DNA from: Micropterix aruncella
Taxonomy: Eukaryota > Arthropoda > Insecta > Lepidoptera > Micropterigidae
Length of the DNA: 64,000 nucleotides
Assembly (NCBI GenBank): GCA_944548615.1
Contig: OX155960.1
Coordinates: 15,617,986-15,681,985, forward strand
Reading direction: 5' to 3'
Under the pieces are notes generated by a model. That model had not been told where the DNA came from, searched no databases, and saw only the letters and a program-made list of their open reading frames with translations. Numbering within the stretch: position 1 is the first letter of the stretch; each line of letters begins with the position of its first letter. Of this stretch, positions 15,398 to 27,409 are shown one piece after another. The position numbers were made by a program, and so were the translations under genes.

Positions 15398-15925
15398 GCA
15401 TGCCAATTCCTTCAAATGGGAATAACATTAATATGTAACTTTCAGGTACCTCATTTTAGTTCTTATTGTTTAATAATAATATTATGAATTTAATATTTAA
15501 TATGTAGATTACAATGTGTAATATAACATACCTGATCATATACATACTTTGTTTTTTCCAATTTTGTTTTGATACTTCCTATTGTGTGATTATTTTTTGT
15601 ATAAAGTGCTTGATGACTATTAATATTCTTATAATAATTATCTATTTTATATGTATACTCTAGTACATGGATTCAGCTCTATTTTTTTATTTTATTTTAT
15701 TTGTCTGCCGTGTAAAGCCGACTTTAGTCAACGCTATTGTCGAATTAATATTTATGCTTTAATCGTTTTATATGTACATTTAAACTGACGAATTCTAATA
15801 TGCGATAATTAGCTTTAATTCATAATTCATGCTTTTATTGTATATTCTGAATAAATAAATTGAATACTGAATACTGTAACGACCATTACGACAGCCTACG
15901 TATCTAACGGACGAAGAATTACCAA

Positions 15926-16165
15926 TCAAACCCGAAGGCTGTTTATCGTATTTCTAATTTCTTCGAAGCAGGTATGTGAAGATAAATTAAAAATATCCAA
16001 ACATTGAAAGGTTAGGTTATATGATCGAAGTGCTCTATAAAAATACATATTTTGACCATAATTGGTATTGACTCTCGGTAGATAAAATAAATCACGAGCC
16101 CTTGTCTTATTATTTGGGAGCCATTTTTTGATAATAAATGTTCTATATAAAATTAAAGAAAACAA
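15926..16165 (-). pseudogene. LINE RT C-terminal fragment
   Basis: The minus-strand frame has RDLFYLPRVNTNYGQNMYF followed by YRALRSYN. This is the conserved C-terminal patch of jockey-type LINE polyproteins (also seen here at 49336-49863 and 53020-53200). About 79 codons remain, without catalytic motifs. It is a 5'-truncated copy in opposite orientation to the preceding LINE. Confidence 0.7.
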
Positions 16166-16895
16166 ACTTTCCTATAATTCATATTTATTGACTTAATTTT
16201 TAAGATGTTACAAACCACTGCTAGAGCGCGCTCAAACATGGTCACCTTTTATCACTTATTATTTTGTAAGGGCGGTGGAACCACGCTATGAACTTTATAC
16301 GCCCAAAATCAATTGTTTCCTCAGGTCACATTTAGCGATTTGGCAAACCCGCGAAACTTCCATGTTAGCTACATCTACTAATCGTGAATAAACCTGAAAG
16401 TGTTGAGTGAAAATATGGTATAGTGGGCTGGTTTTCTACTATACATTGTCATACGCCAATAACCTACCATATCCTATGATATTTGGGGAGCCCGCCCCCC
16501 TCTCGCAATTTTCTATATACAGATTAAGGAATAGAAAAAAAATGGCGGTGTCGCTTGCCACGAGCGAACCCGATATCCCTGGATAGTATAACGATATATA
16601 TAGAGTAAGTTTTTAATTAATGTAGTAGTGTAGAATAAGAAAAGAAAATAGAAAGAAATAGGAATAAAAATTAAGGAAATAGGTGTAGAAAAATTAAAAT
16701 AACAAACGGAAAACATTTTATTTTAAATCCACCTACTTTCAATTAAAATCAAAATTATTTATTACTCGCACAAATCAAATGTTAAAATTCTTATTCCAAC
16801 CGGTAGTTAAGGTAAGTAAAATGGCTGATCAAATACTTGGTCTGTTTTTTCAGGGTCTTGAAACCATAACAACTAAACCCACCTTTGAGATTTTT
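16166..16895. other. Unassigned spacer
   Basis: Mixed composition; no coding frame with recognisable motifs and no repeat partner found in the window. Confidence 0.4.
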
Positions 16896-16899
16896 TTAT

Positions 16900-17375
16900 T
16901 TGTTGTATTTTATTAAAAACATGCAACATAACAATAATACAATATATACATAATTTCTAACGATAGCAAAGCCAATGATGTTTTAAACTATTTACAATAT
17001 ATAACAAGGGTTACAAAATATGATATATAATACAAAGAAAACAAAAAATAATTAAGTTCGAACTGAGGTCGCTATGGAATGTGTGTATATGTAGATGTTG
17101 GTTTATGGGTGTTGGAGTGCGTTTAAGTGATGGAGAGCGTATGGTGCAGGTGTGTGTGTGTGAGTGTGTGATTGTTTGTCTGTGGGTGTATGTGCATGTG
17201 AGTGCACAATCTGATCTCCAGCTTTTTATTACCTCCTTAACAAAGGATCCGACTACTGTCGTCGTTAAATGGCAATTTCGTTGAAGCTCTACATTGTAAG
17301 CATGTATAGAAAGTGGCAATAACGAATAGGCCCATAGTATATGTATTATGACTAGAAAATAAGCCAATTAAAAAC
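16900..17375 (-). repeat. AT-rich block with a (TG)n-like stretch, possible LINE 3' end
   Basis: A TG/GTGTG-rich stretch at 17080-17210 is preceded by AT-rich sequence with TTTTATT at its far end. On the minus strand this reads like a LINE C-terminus and 3' untranslated region ending in A-rich sequence, but no diagnostic motif is seen. The His/Thr-rich 118-codon frame (17011-17367) is mostly translated simple repeat. Confidence 0.3.
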
Positions 17376-18440
17376 GAACTGATTCTTAGGAATGGAGCTA
17401 AATTTTTATTCAATTTTATCGGACCGAAAACAGGATAAAGAACTCTTTTTAAAGTGAATTGTTCGAAAAAATCAATCGCTTGTTACTAAAGTCACCGGTG
17501 ACAGTACAACCAATCACAAATAACTTTTTCTATAATAGCAACAGCACCCGGGTATATGAATTTTCGAGATCCGTTGACCCTTAAGCAATTAAAAATAAGC
17601 ATCTGAGCCTTGTCAAAGCGACTGATTGCGGCTGCCTGCTGTTTCATAACACATTTTAATCACTTAATGTATAAGTTGGCAACGTTATTCAAGCCTATAA
17701 TGGAGTGGCGGGCGCGGCGTATCGGCGTAACAAATTGTTTGATTGTTTGGTTGAAAAACATATTGCACACACAATACCAAGATTCAAAATCTTACGACCG
17801 TACCAACAAGGTTATTGTTACTAAATGTTTATGTTGGCAAATGTATTTATTACATGTGTATTTCTCAAGTGGTGGTAATTATAAATGATTGCAATTACAT
17901 AATATCAAAATAAATAAAATAAAACAAAAAATAATAACATTTGTTAACTCGATATTGAAGGGAGAATTGGATATAAGGAAAAGTTTGTCTCGTTCAGTCA
18001 CCCACATATAAATGAGGTAGGTAATTAAATACTAGAAATTAAACGTGAAGTTTATTTTTATTTCCATAACGTTGGCGGGTGTTTAATTTGGGTCGGCGGA
18101 GTGAATGATTTCATACGTTCTAAAATTTCTACTCACAATGTCAATAATCCGGACGCAGCTTGTAAAATAGAATATATTTATATCTCTTTCAAGCCCGCAC
18201 GCGGGTTATTATGAAACAAGAAAAAAGAAAAACACGAAATAAGTTTGCTAAAAAATGGCTGTATGAAAAAATACTAACTAATTTTAAAACATTGATAACA
18301 GACGACGCTGTGATACTTTATTTATTTTTTTATTTTTTATTTTATAAATATATCAAATACAATAAAATTGATTTTGGAAAATAAAAATACAAAAGTATAA
18401 ATAATAATATATTTACATATTTTTTTTTGCGAAGCAGATA
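17376..18440. other. AT-rich unassigned region
   Basis: No recognisable protein or inverted repeat. A 92-codon frame at 17610-17888 has no motif I can name and is probably chance. Confidence 0.4.
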
Positions 18441-18447
18441 AGATTAC

Positions 18448-18617
18448 ATTTGTGTGGATTTTATCACTCCACTAGATTGTGTGGATTTTGTGGACAGCTC
18501 CACAAGATTGTGTGGATTTTATCACTCCACTAGATTGTTTGGATTTTGTGGACAGCTCCACAAGATTGTGTGGATTTTATCACTCCACTAGATTGTGTGG
18601 ATTTCATCACTCCACTG
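18448..18617 (+). repeat. Minisatellite with ~57-bp composite unit
   Basis: Two submotifs alternate: TGTGTGGATTTTATCACTCC followed by ACTAGAT, and TGTGTGGATTTTGTGGACAG followed by CTCCACAAGA. The pair repeats about every 57 bp (starting near 18451, 18508 and 18565) and ends with a partial unit. The second submotif contains a small hairpin (TGTGGA...TCCACA). Copies are near-identical. Confidence 0.85.
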
Positions 18618-18971
18618 TTCTGTGGTATTTAAGACATAGTGACTTCACTTTTTATTCTTTTTCATTCATTCATTCCGATTGCTCGCGATAGTATGTTCGC
18701 TCGCGATAGTATGTTTGTTTGTTTGTCTCTACTCTTAATTGTGAAGTTTCATAATGAAGAGTAGAAAAAATGGTTTATTATGATACGACAATCTCTTACA
18801 ACCAACCCTATTATGAAGTGTTTTCGATATGTTATTTTGAATCAATATGGTAACTCCTCCATGGATAAAATTATTCTCTTAAATTCTGATTCAATTGAAA
18901 AATTATTTTTAACCGGAAATATATGATAATCTGTTATCCATTGTTCGCAAAGACATACAATATTTATATCA

Positions 18972-19642
18972 ACTAGAGTTGTCAACTACAACGTGGGAAC
19001 CCGTCACCTGAGGAAGTTTTAACGAATGATCGTTCTATCTCCCGTGAAGTGAACGCAAAAGACTTAGGACAAAACAGTCCACCGTCAAGCTCCGCCACAT
19101 GCCCGTAAGAGGCCAACGCATTATCCGCGAGATAACCAGGTATGTTACCCAACGGGCGTACACCCACGCCCTTACTTTCAGTAGCGACCAGATTGCTCCG
19201 GTTTCTCGACTGGTTACGAGTTCGAGGTCGCTTTCGCGGTCCTCTCCCTTATGAAGCAGTGAAACGGTATAAACCGAAACTATCGCGGACCACGGCATCT
19301 TTTGCCCGGCTGTTCACCCGGGATCGGGTAGCCGAAGGTCGTTTCAAGATCAGTCGCCTTAAGGTCAGCAACCACCCCTGCTCTATAGGAAACAGTACTG
19401 CTTCCAGACTCCCCCGACTGTTAGTCAGAGTGCACAGTCGATTGGCTTACGCCGCACGGTGCGCAGACCGTCCATGATCGCCAGAAGATTGATTCCTAAG
19501 GGAAACTAGCCCCAAGGCCAGAGTCCTGCCCGGGCTCGCACTTCATGCGTTTAGGCCTTCGGATGGGTGTTGACTCGTGAGTGTGACCAACCCTGAACAA
19601 ATGGGTCTTTGTGGCCAACTCAGCAAGGGCCCATTAGCTTCC
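18972..19642 (-). mobile_element. Family E retroposon, copy E3
   Basis: A 671-bp GC-richer block bounded by a perfect 15-bp direct repeat, ACAATATTTATATCA (18957-18971 and 19643-19657). In sense orientation it begins GGAAGCTAATGGGCCC and ends TAGTTGACAACTCTAGT, matching E1, E2 and E4. The duplication length fits LINE-type target-primed integration, but there is no poly(A) tail and no long ORF with known motifs. It interrupts a LINE endonuclease reading frame. Confidence 0.85.
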
Positions 19643-19649
19643 ACAATAT

Positions 19650-19760
19650 TTATATCAGTATTATTAATATTTATATCAGTATTATAAATATTAATATCAG
19701 TATTATCAATATTTATATCAGTAATATCAACATTTATATCAGTATTATCATCTAAAATCA
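19650..19760 (-). repeat. 18-bp in-frame minisatellite within the LINE fragment
   Basis: ATATTTATATCAGTATTATC-type units recur about six times at 18-bp spacing, each encoding a TDIN(I/V)xN-like hexapeptide. It starts exactly at the family E target duplication, so unit expansion and insertion share a position. Confidence 0.8.
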
Positions 19761-19941
19761 CCTCAATTTTATCACGGGCAGTATTTATACATTGTATGTT
19801 TAAGTGAAATAATCGATAATTGTAAGGCACGTCTAAGTTGCCCCTAAAAATCACATTGTCATTCATATTTGTTGGCTGTTGTGGCTGGTCGACCGGTCTG
19901 AAGTAGTCAGATATTTTCGATTTCTGACGAATTACGGCCAC

Positions 19942-21050
19942 CTTTTCAGCAAACCGTGACGTTGCTGTCGCTAGATGTCAGTTCGTTGCTTGCTAAAGTA
20001 ATAGTCGATCTTATTGCGGTTTTTACAAAATTCGATGGATGGTTTATCCATAAGACCATTATATTGCGCGGCACAGTAGACCGATGCGTCATGGACCGAT
20101 GCGAGACTTGTACCTATGGATATGCTAACGCCACACGTTTGATTATGAAGCAGTCTGACCGTATCCTTCGAGTTCTTTATTGCATTCACTGTCTACTGAC
20201 GAATTTTCAGCTTTTACAAAACACTTTGTGGTACTAATTAATATCACGCCTTTCCTAGTACGCCAACGTCAGGTGTCCCAGAATCTAGCCTGCTGACTGT
20301 ACCCTGGCATTCTATGGCCAAAATACTGTCTGATCTGCAAGTATCAGCTTTTCCAAAACTCTTGCAAATTTTTTGGTGCTGTCTCTTGGTCTATTAGAAT
20401 CTACTAATTTCCGATTTATCTCTCGATGACTGTTAACAATATTTATTGAGAGGATGTACCGTCCAGGGATAAACGACATCCTATCCGTCCTATAAAATCC
20501 CATTAACCTTGACTCGAAGAGTAATCAAATTCTGAGTGGAGAAAATATCTTACTCGCCTGGAAACGAATATATTTTGTGGGCGTCAACTGGAAATCCTTT
20601 TACCTGTTTCGAGAGTAAATTGAATCGTCCTTATACTTCGATCTCGAGGAGATGATTGATAGTAGAATCCCAGTAAAAAAGTAAGGTAACGGTGTGGAAG
20701 GTAATTGGATTTTGCCGGATTCTAACGAAAAGAGAGGGAGAAGGGAGATTAAAAAGAAATACATTTTCCGAGAACTAGCCCTGATTGGAAAGGAGCAAAA
20801 CAATCAAGCGAGATGGGGGAAACGTGAGACGGCATGGTTAATTTATATGAAAACTTATTTATTTCTTAAGCAAGTCCATAATCGACATTATCCAATTTCT
20901 CTAGGTGGCGACGCGGCGAAGTGCAACATAGCTCGTCGTGCAATATATTGTAAAGTATATGAAAATGCGCTAGATGGCACTAATTATTAAATGTTAATAT
21001 TATTATCACCGGTTAAAATAAGCGACACAAAATATTAAAATAAGCGACAC
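19942..21050. other. Unassigned region upstream of the LINE fragment
   Basis: A minus-strand frame at 19971-20189 (SKDTVRLLHNQTCGV ... IEFCKNRNKIDYYFSKQ) ends just before the endonuclease start. It could be the ORF1 end of the same LINE, but I do not recognise a domain. The 98-codon plus frame at 20694-20990 is Lys/Arg-rich without motifs. Confidence 0.35.
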
Positions 21051-21059
21051 ACATAAATT

Positions 21060-21250
21060 TATTTTTATTTATTTATTTATTTATTTGTATCAAACATAAT
21101 TATAAAACACATAAAAAAGGTCATACCAAGTAATGGTGCGAAGAAACAACGGCCCACATTCACATGACCATGCTCAGCGCATACCCAACTAGGCCAAATA
21201 TAGCCTGTATCTGGGCATACGACTTATTTTTTGACTTAGGTGGAGAAGCC
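21060..21250 (-). repeat. LINE 3' end with (ATTT)n tail
   Basis: On the minus strand the sequence has GGCCTAGTTGGGTATGCGCT and ends in (AAAT)n. The GGCCTAGTTGGG motif recurs in the tails at 23600-23773, 32140-32290 and 39990-40165, so this is a 3' untranslated fragment of a CR1/jockey-type LINE. Confidence 0.5.
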
Positions 21251-21516
21251 TAACTGACGTCGGTACTCATATAGATACATATACACATACACACATACAT
21301 ATACATACATACACAAATATATAAATATAACGATCTAAATATATTATATTATTATTCTTTTGCATTATATTACAATATAGTACATTTTGTTTAATATCAT
21401 ATCATATTATATAGTACTATTTTCTTTTTTTCCGAAAGCTATGTTTTTTATTATTTCCCATGTCTTTTTTTTGTCTCCATTGACTTCATTAAGCAACAAA
21501 TACTACTAAAATATTA
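21251..21516. other. AT-rich spacer with ACATAC-type simple repeat
   Basis: Short ATACATACACA runs at 21275-21320, then AT-rich sequence. No gene. Confidence 0.4.
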
Positions 21517-21645
21517 CGGAGGGGATTGTGGCGCGGTAAGAGGGGGTGGCGGGGTTATGCGAGGAGGGGTGCCAGGGTGATTAGCGCGAGGGGGATTGCA
21601 GAAGGAAGGGGGGGGTTGTCGCGGGGAAGGGGGGTGTCTACTTAA
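21517..21645 (+). repeat. G-rich tract on the plus strand
   Basis: A run of GGGG-containing groups (GGAGGGG, AGAGGGGGTGGCGGGG, GGAGGGG, GAGGGGG, GGGGGGG, GGGGAAGGGGGG) in otherwise AT-rich DNA. Several sets of four G-runs occur within 40 bp, so quadruplex formation is possible. Confidence 0.75.
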
Positions 21646-23205
21646 CGGGAAAGTCTTTAGGTGCCCAACCGATTTTTTTTTAATTACAAGCGCCGGTTAA
21701 AAATCATCAATCAAATTCAATCAACACATTTTAAGAGTCATAGGAAATAATCAATATAATATTTAAAAGTAATCCAAGTTTTATTAAAAAAAACATATAT
21801 TCCAATCCAAAAAAAAATGAAACAATTTTTTTTAAAAATGAAGAGTGAAATATTTAAAAAAATAAACAAAATAAAATTACATGATTGTAAAGTCTTTAAA
21901 ATAATCTATAAAATATTTAAATTTTCTAAGAAAATTGGAATTTTTCCAGAAGTTTCCAGATGCAGTCAGTTAGTTTCCAATCTGGTACACCGAGCTGGTC
22001 GGTAACGCGAATTGGTTTGTGGCTTATCGAAAGTTTATGGTGAGTTTATGAGTGGCAGTTATACGCGCCTTCTGATCGTCAGCGATTAAGCAGTCATGCG
22101 TATGATTCGTACATCCTCTTTTACAAGATGGCCACTGCCATATTATTATTTATTTTTATTTTACATTTATTAGCTGTAACGTGTAACGTGAAGTCCCTCA
22201 CGGGTTTCGCTTTTCTAAAAAGACCAATTAGGTTTTTCGAAATTTCCCGACATATCAACCCTCCTTTCGTATTTTAATTCTTTTGTGTAATTTACTAGTT
22301 GTATTAGTTTTTTGTACGGTGTATCATTATTTAGTTTTTTTTAGGTTTAAATATAAAAGTTGGTCTTTACTTTGTATGATAAATTTGTAAAATAATAAAA
22401 TGTATTGCGGACCGACCCTAAACTACATGGGCACACGCTTGACAACTGGAATATATCCGGGGAGACTGACAGCTAGGTGGAATATCCCCAAATTACACGA
22501 TTTTATTGACATCGGCTTTTACCCCACGAATATGAAACCACCCATGAGCACGGGGATCTTAGTTGATTTTATGGCCCTCTATTATTTTTTAAAAGCACTA
22601 TTTTCGTCATCGTGGCTTAAAACGTGACGACGCACCATCTAAACGGCGAATATATTGCTGCGTTGAGCCAGCACTATTCTCAACTCTCCATAAGATATGG
22701 AGGAGAAGAAGAAGAATAAAATAACAAATCAAAACGGCCGTTTGCTAAATTCGACTCAGAGGCGATATCAGGGCGGACCCGACGCGATTATGAACCCTAG
22801 CAAATGACATTACGCCGACCTCCGTCAAGGCAATGAGCGTCAAATTTACGGTTTCAGTATTTCGGGACACGCGAAATACGCTGTATACGTAATATTACAA
22901 TTTGTGAGAGCTTTCCAATTTCACACGCTATGTCGTTGTACAGGCAGCGCTGATTCTGATCACTGCGATCGTTCTTAATATTTTATGTTTTGTTCTGGTC
23001 AGTTTTCTTATAAAAATATTATTAATTATAGACGCATTATTTGCTGAAACAAATCGGCAAGCTTATTGCGTTGAAACTATATTTCACAGCTAACCATGGG
23101 GATAACGCTATTTGGTATTGTAAAAACACTGCTTTTAAATCAAGTTCATTGCGATACTGCTCTGTACAGTTTAATTTTTAAATCGGTATAATTACGAGAT
23201 AATAA
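21646..23205. other. Unassigned region
   Basis: AT-rich, with GC-richer parts near 22400-22900. The 75-codon frame at 22400-22627 shows no motif I recognise. A CTCTCCATAAGATATGGAG segment then GAAGAAGAAGAAT at 22680-22720 looks like a LINE 3' end, but nothing coding is attached. Confidence 0.4.
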
Positions 23206-23214
23206 TTCATAGCA

Positions 23215-23773
23215 CCGAGAATGTACAACTACCTGCCTGATGTCGTGAAACGCATTGAAACCAAAAACAAATTTAAAAAATCGGTTTCTAGGTGGCTTTT
23301 TACAGAATGCAGGGAAAACATCAATGGAATGTTGAATATTGTATATTAATTTTTTGTGTAATAATTTTTAGCATTATTCTTCAATTTTAGACATATATTT
23401 TTACTTTCAAACATATATTTTTACTTTTACTCTACACGTTAATAATAATTATCAAAGTAATAGAATTTCTACAAATTTTAATTGTTTTAAATCTTTATAT
23501 TTTTTTTATTTTTTATATTTTTTATATTTAATATTTTTTTTATTTTTTACACAATAATTATTTAGTAACTTGATTAGATACATTTAACAATATTTTATAA
23601 AGTCTGCCTTAGAACAGGCCCTGGCCTAGTTAGGCGACTTTTATTCATTATTCTATCTCCTCAAGAATCAGTTTTTTGCTAACGTCTCATATATATATAT
23701 ACAACATGATATGGTAAACTGTACAAACGAACTTGTGTAATACTATAAATAAATAAAATAAATAAATAAATAA
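23215..23773 (+). pseudogene. LINE polyprotein C-terminus and 3' tail
   Basis: The frame from 23215 reads PRMYNYLPDVVKRIETKNKF followed by KKSVSRWLFTECRENI, to TAA at 23347-23349. That is the typical end of jockey/CR1-group polyproteins (Y-N-x-LP ... FK ... WL). The following 420 bp are AT-rich, include a GGCCTAGTTAGG motif and finish in (TAAA)n near 23745-23773. Fully 5'-truncated; no catalytic motifs remain. Confidence 0.65.
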
Positions 23774-24090
23774 CGCTGGAAAGATTTATCGCCTATAGTG
23801 CAAATCACTGGCATTCTCCTGGAAAAAAATCTCGGCAATCAAACCAAAAACGGGTGAGATAAAGGCATATATCTACTTTATAATATTGTCTTCATCGTTT
23901 TTCGGAAATAACCATTCGTTGATGCCACGTCCACCACGAATCGCCCACCACCCGCGAATGGCAGACATGGTAATAACGCTCGCTCGCCTGGTTAGGTTAC
24001 ACAACGTGACGTCATCGAGGCGGGCGACCCATTAGCAATGGAGTAGCAAGAGAAATCTGTGTTTGTTGTAATTTACTCATACAGACAATT
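23774..24090. other. Unassigned spacer
   Basis: A GC-richer patch (23920-24030) with no coding or repeat signature. Confidence 0.4.
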
Positions 24091-24345
24091 ATGTTAATAA
24101 TGAAATGCAAAAAATGCAAAAGTGCTCTAACGGCTAATTTATATCTAAAGTGGGGGTGTCGTCATCTATTATTTCAATATATGTGTCTATTTATGACTAT
24201 AGCAGTGTTCATAGCACTTCGAAACATACAGAAAAATAACTGGAGTTGTGATTCTTGCAAATCAATAGAACCAAGATCGACCCGGGATAGTAATAATAAT
24301 CATAACCTTAATCCGATGAAACATATGTTTATAAAAACAAGATAA
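24091..24345 (+). pseudogene. LINE ORF1 N-terminal PHD-like zinc-finger fragment
   Basis: The 84-codon frame from 24091 contains CKKCKSAL, then LKWGCRHLLFQYMC, then a WSCDSCKS pair. Cys spacing and the C-H-L-F...C pattern resemble the PHD finger that opens CR1-group ORF1 proteins. One expected Cys is Trp and one expected His is Gln, so the finger is damaged. It would bind nucleic acid or chromatin during retrotransposition. No downstream ORF1 body was found. A host PHD protein is less likely because of the isolated context. Confidence 0.5.
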
Positions 24346-25400
24346 TACTATTATTAAAATCACTTAAAAGGCAGCTTATATCAAATGTACCAAACGTTAA
24401 AATACAGAAGAAAATGAAACATTTAAAATGTTTTTTTTTTTTAAAGCAATAAAAATATAATAAAATAGGGGGGGGGACGAGACAAATACATAAGGGCGTG
24501 TTCTTTGAGCTTGCGTTAAAATAATACAAACTCGGTGTTATTTCTAGATTTGGGTAACGCATTCTAGAGACAAGCCCTATGGACTGCTCCTTTTCTCCCT
24601 AAAAGTCGCTTTTCTAGCTTAAATGTATATATTTTCCCCTTTTTCCCTAAAACTTTTTTTATGAGTTGCTTGGCGAAAAATCTTCAATACAATTTCTAGG
24701 TATTTGTATGAGGAATATTTAACAATTAAAACCGATCTGATATGTCGTCGGGCTCAAGATGTAATATGAAAACCGAACAGACACATTTTAGCCTTCTTGG
24801 GTTTACTTTTGAAAAACCGCCATATACGTATCTATGTTAATGATTATTGTCCTTGACTTTTAAGTGTATCGCTTAACCGGTTATAGAGATATCCATTTTT
24901 CCCCGTTGTCCCTATTAGGGTTTAAATTTCGAAAAATCTCTAATTACTTATTACTTAATTTTAAAAGCCGAATATATGCCCTAAATTTTATTTTTCTTTA
25001 TTAACTTTAAATATTTTTCCGATTGACTTTGTATGTTTTTTAACTCCCGATTATTCCGCTTGAAGAGATTTTTAGATAAAAATCCTAAATAAAATGTGCT
25101 TGTATTTAAATATGGAACCTTTATTTAGTAAAACCAAGAGTTTTAAGATTGAGTCATTCATTATCTTACAGAAAATGGCGACTCGTAATGTAACGAGGAG
25201 GTACCCACGTGGTACCTAACTAACAAAAAGTGATCATTTTGAGCGTGTTCTAGCGTCGGTTTGAAACACCGTAGGAATTAAGTCAAGATATGTTAATTGT
25301 AGAAAATTAAACCTACTTTAACTTTGCTATTTATACTAAATAGTATTTTTACTAAGTATTTTAAGTAGTATTTATACTAAATAGGAATATTTTAATGTTC
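24346..25400. other. AT-rich unassigned region
   Basis: No protein-like frame. A run of nine G at 24469-24477 and repeated TCCCTAAAA-type phrases (24595-24655) are the only notable local patterns. Confidence 0.4.
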
Positions 25401-25404
25401 CTTA

Positions 25405-25515
25405 TCGAAAAATGCGTTGCTCGTAAGTTATAAGCGAAAAACTAAAAAAAATGCGGTTTTTCGCAATTCTTGAAGTTAGCTCACATCTGACGAGGTGGCA
25501 AATTCGGATTCAGTG
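25405..25515 (-). repeat. Dispersed repeat S, copy 2
   Basis: Minus strand matches 7690-7825: GAATCCGAATTTGCCACCTC then GTCAGATGTGAGCTAACTTC and a TTTTTCGCTTATAACTTAC stretch. Edges are not defined. Confidence 0.5.
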
Positions 25516-26370
25516 ACTTAAATACATTAAAAATCGCCGAGAAAAATACTTCTGTTTTTTTTCTTCTGGAAACGTCAAATGTGGATCTCGTGTGCTTGGA
25601 CTAATACATAATTTCATACAAATATCTATTATGCGAGAGGCGAGGTCGGATCAAAAGCAAGAGACCGAAGCGAATGAAATCACGCCGCGATATTACACAA
25701 TATTCGTACCTCTGGGAATATAAGAGGCTTCGGTTTCCTTATATTATAGCACGGGCCTTGAACCTCCCCAATATATGGCCCCTTTTATGTATTTTATCGC
25801 CCAGTTTACGAACATCAAAGACTTGATAATGCTTTGGGAGAGCGCGCGGCATAAGCAGGCTTTGTTGCGATGCGTTGAATTTAATCATTTATTTTACACG
25901 TTGTAACATCGCTGCCAGGCAAAAAAACAAGGAATACAAATGTATTTTCCGAGTGAATTATTTATGTTTGGAAGAATTTTTTGTAGAAATTAAATACAGG
26001 ATTATGCAGGGAATCGTAAAATTTTGAAGTAACGTAATTTGCACGAATAAACACAGGAAAAACATATTTTAATGACCAAAGTGCATGTATATCTACAGCA
26101 TACCATTTACGTTTTTATTACATAAATAAATATTTAAAAAAGAATAAAAAAACACGACCGCCTTTACAAAACGTGAACTATTGTATTTATAATATTTTTT
26201 ATTGCGGCTTTTTTAATGGAATATTTTTGGGGTTATGTATTTATCCATGTTGATAAATGTATATTTCCGGAATGTATTCAATCAGACCTTTAACTTGACA
26301 CTAAACATAATATATTTATTGGCATTTGGACATTTAGACTAATACTTACTTGATATTTGGACAGGTATTT
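25516..26370. other. Unassigned region
   Basis: No recognisable coding frame or inverted repeat; AT-rich from 25960 onward. Confidence 0.4.
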
Positions 26371-26700
26371 ATTTTATTTTATTTATTTATTTATTTATAA
26401 CGTACAAGAAAAAAATACAAGGACATGCATACTGTTGTACATTAGTAATAATTAAAAACAAACATTATTATAGCGAAAAACATAGCTCTATGCATATAAA
26501 TATGCTAGCATATCCGAATGAGGCAAAATCGCACAACCAACTAGACCTAGAAGGTCTATCTCTGGCTGTGCTTTGTTATACCAACTGTATATTTGTAACT
26601 CGCGAACTGGCGAAGATGATCAATTTTCAACTATTTGTAAATCTAACAAATGTGTTGTTTACACACATTAACATAAATTTTAAAGTAGAAAAAAAAATAA
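26371..26700 (-). repeat. LINE 3' end-like fragment with (TTTA)n
   Basis: Read on the minus strand this contains GGTCTAGTTGGTTGTGCGAT, resembling the tail motif at 32140-32175, and terminates in (AAAT)n at 26371-26398. No polyprotein portion is attached. Confidence 0.4.
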
Positions 26701-27165
26701 AAAAATATGTATGCAATTAACGGCTAAACTAAAGTAAACTTTACATTATATTCAATAAATTTAAATGGAAAACAAGTAATAATATATACAAATATATGAA
26801 TAAATACTACATTCTAATATATATGTATAAGAAAATGATATGTAATATTGCACAATTTTACAAATACATATTTTTTTTAATATGCACCCTATAGTATTAA
26901 TAAGATCTTTAGTTTTTGAACGTATGTACCCTATGACACTCAGGATGACATAGCGATTCTAACAATCTAACAATACCACACGCTTATAAATGTGTGAACA
27001 CGGTTCAAGCGTTTGAAAGTTATGGTGGAATAAAGAAACTGAAAACATACATAGATGAACCCTAAACACATTACACTCCTTTTTTGTTGGGCAGTCGTGA
27101 AAAAAAGTCACAAACAATCTCTTACTACGTACAGATGACATGGTAAAGATGTGCTCCGTTTCGGC
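26701..27165. other. AT-rich unassigned region
   Basis: No feature recognised. The end of this stretch may belong to the decayed transposase fragment that follows on the minus strand. Confidence 0.35.
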
Positions 27166-27170
27166 GTTCA

Positions 27171-27409
27171 CATTCTAATAGCCCAACGAGCCATTCGAAC
27201 GTTATCTGGAAGCTTCTTTGTTAAGGCTGAACCAGTTTCGTCAAAATTACGCACCCACGTTGGAATTGCATGGGCATATGAGACACGTCTATGACGTTCT
27301 AGCTGCTAATGCTATTGAAATACCCTTTGCGCAGCAGTAAAAATATCACCCACTTGTAAAACGCTCCTACAGCGATAGCACGTTCCACACCACTCCAATG
27401 CTCCATGAT
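27171..27409 (-). pseudogene. Transposase N-terminal helix-turn-helix fragment
   Basis: Minus strand from about 27406: MEHWSGVERAIAVGAFYK, then GDIFTAAQRVFQ, stops, then RHRRVSYAHAIPTWVRNF followed by DETGSAL and VRMAR. This pattern matches the DUF4817-type helix-turn-helix found at the start of IS630/Tc1/mariner-like transposases in many insects, a DNA-binding domain. Internal stops and a frame change show it is dead. The catalytic domain is not recognisable downstream. Confidence 0.5.

Larger units (their letters stand above)
12447..15880 (+). mobile_element. jockey/CR1-like LINE with internal deletion
   Basis: Contains ORF1 (13206-13958), a broken reverse transcriptase (13952-15397) and an AT-rich 3' region. 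It ends in a short TGAATACTGAATACTG repeat near 15862-15878, a microsatellite-type tail rather than poly(A). The endonuclease that should lie between ORF1 and the RT is absent. The 5' limit is a guess based on the 31-bp duplication. Confidence 0.75.
18735..19941 (-). pseudogene. LINE endonuclease N-terminus, split by family E insertion
   Basis: Minus strand. From the ATG at 19941 the frame includes YNYRLFHLNIQCINTARDKI then EVILDD, the start of an APE-type LINE endonuclease. It then shows six in-frame repeats of a TDIN-type hexapeptide, encoded by 18-bp units at 19650-19760. Beyond the inserted element the homology resumes as DI-IVCLCEQWITD, and after a frameshift IHGGVTILIQNNI, which matches the GGV block of the domain. 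It ends near 18735. Not functional: insertion, frameshift and duplications. Family: jockey/CR1 group. Confidence 0.65.

Noticed and set aside
17011..17367. 118-codon His/Thr-rich frame
   Set aside because: It is mostly a (TG)n-like stretch read on the minus strand.
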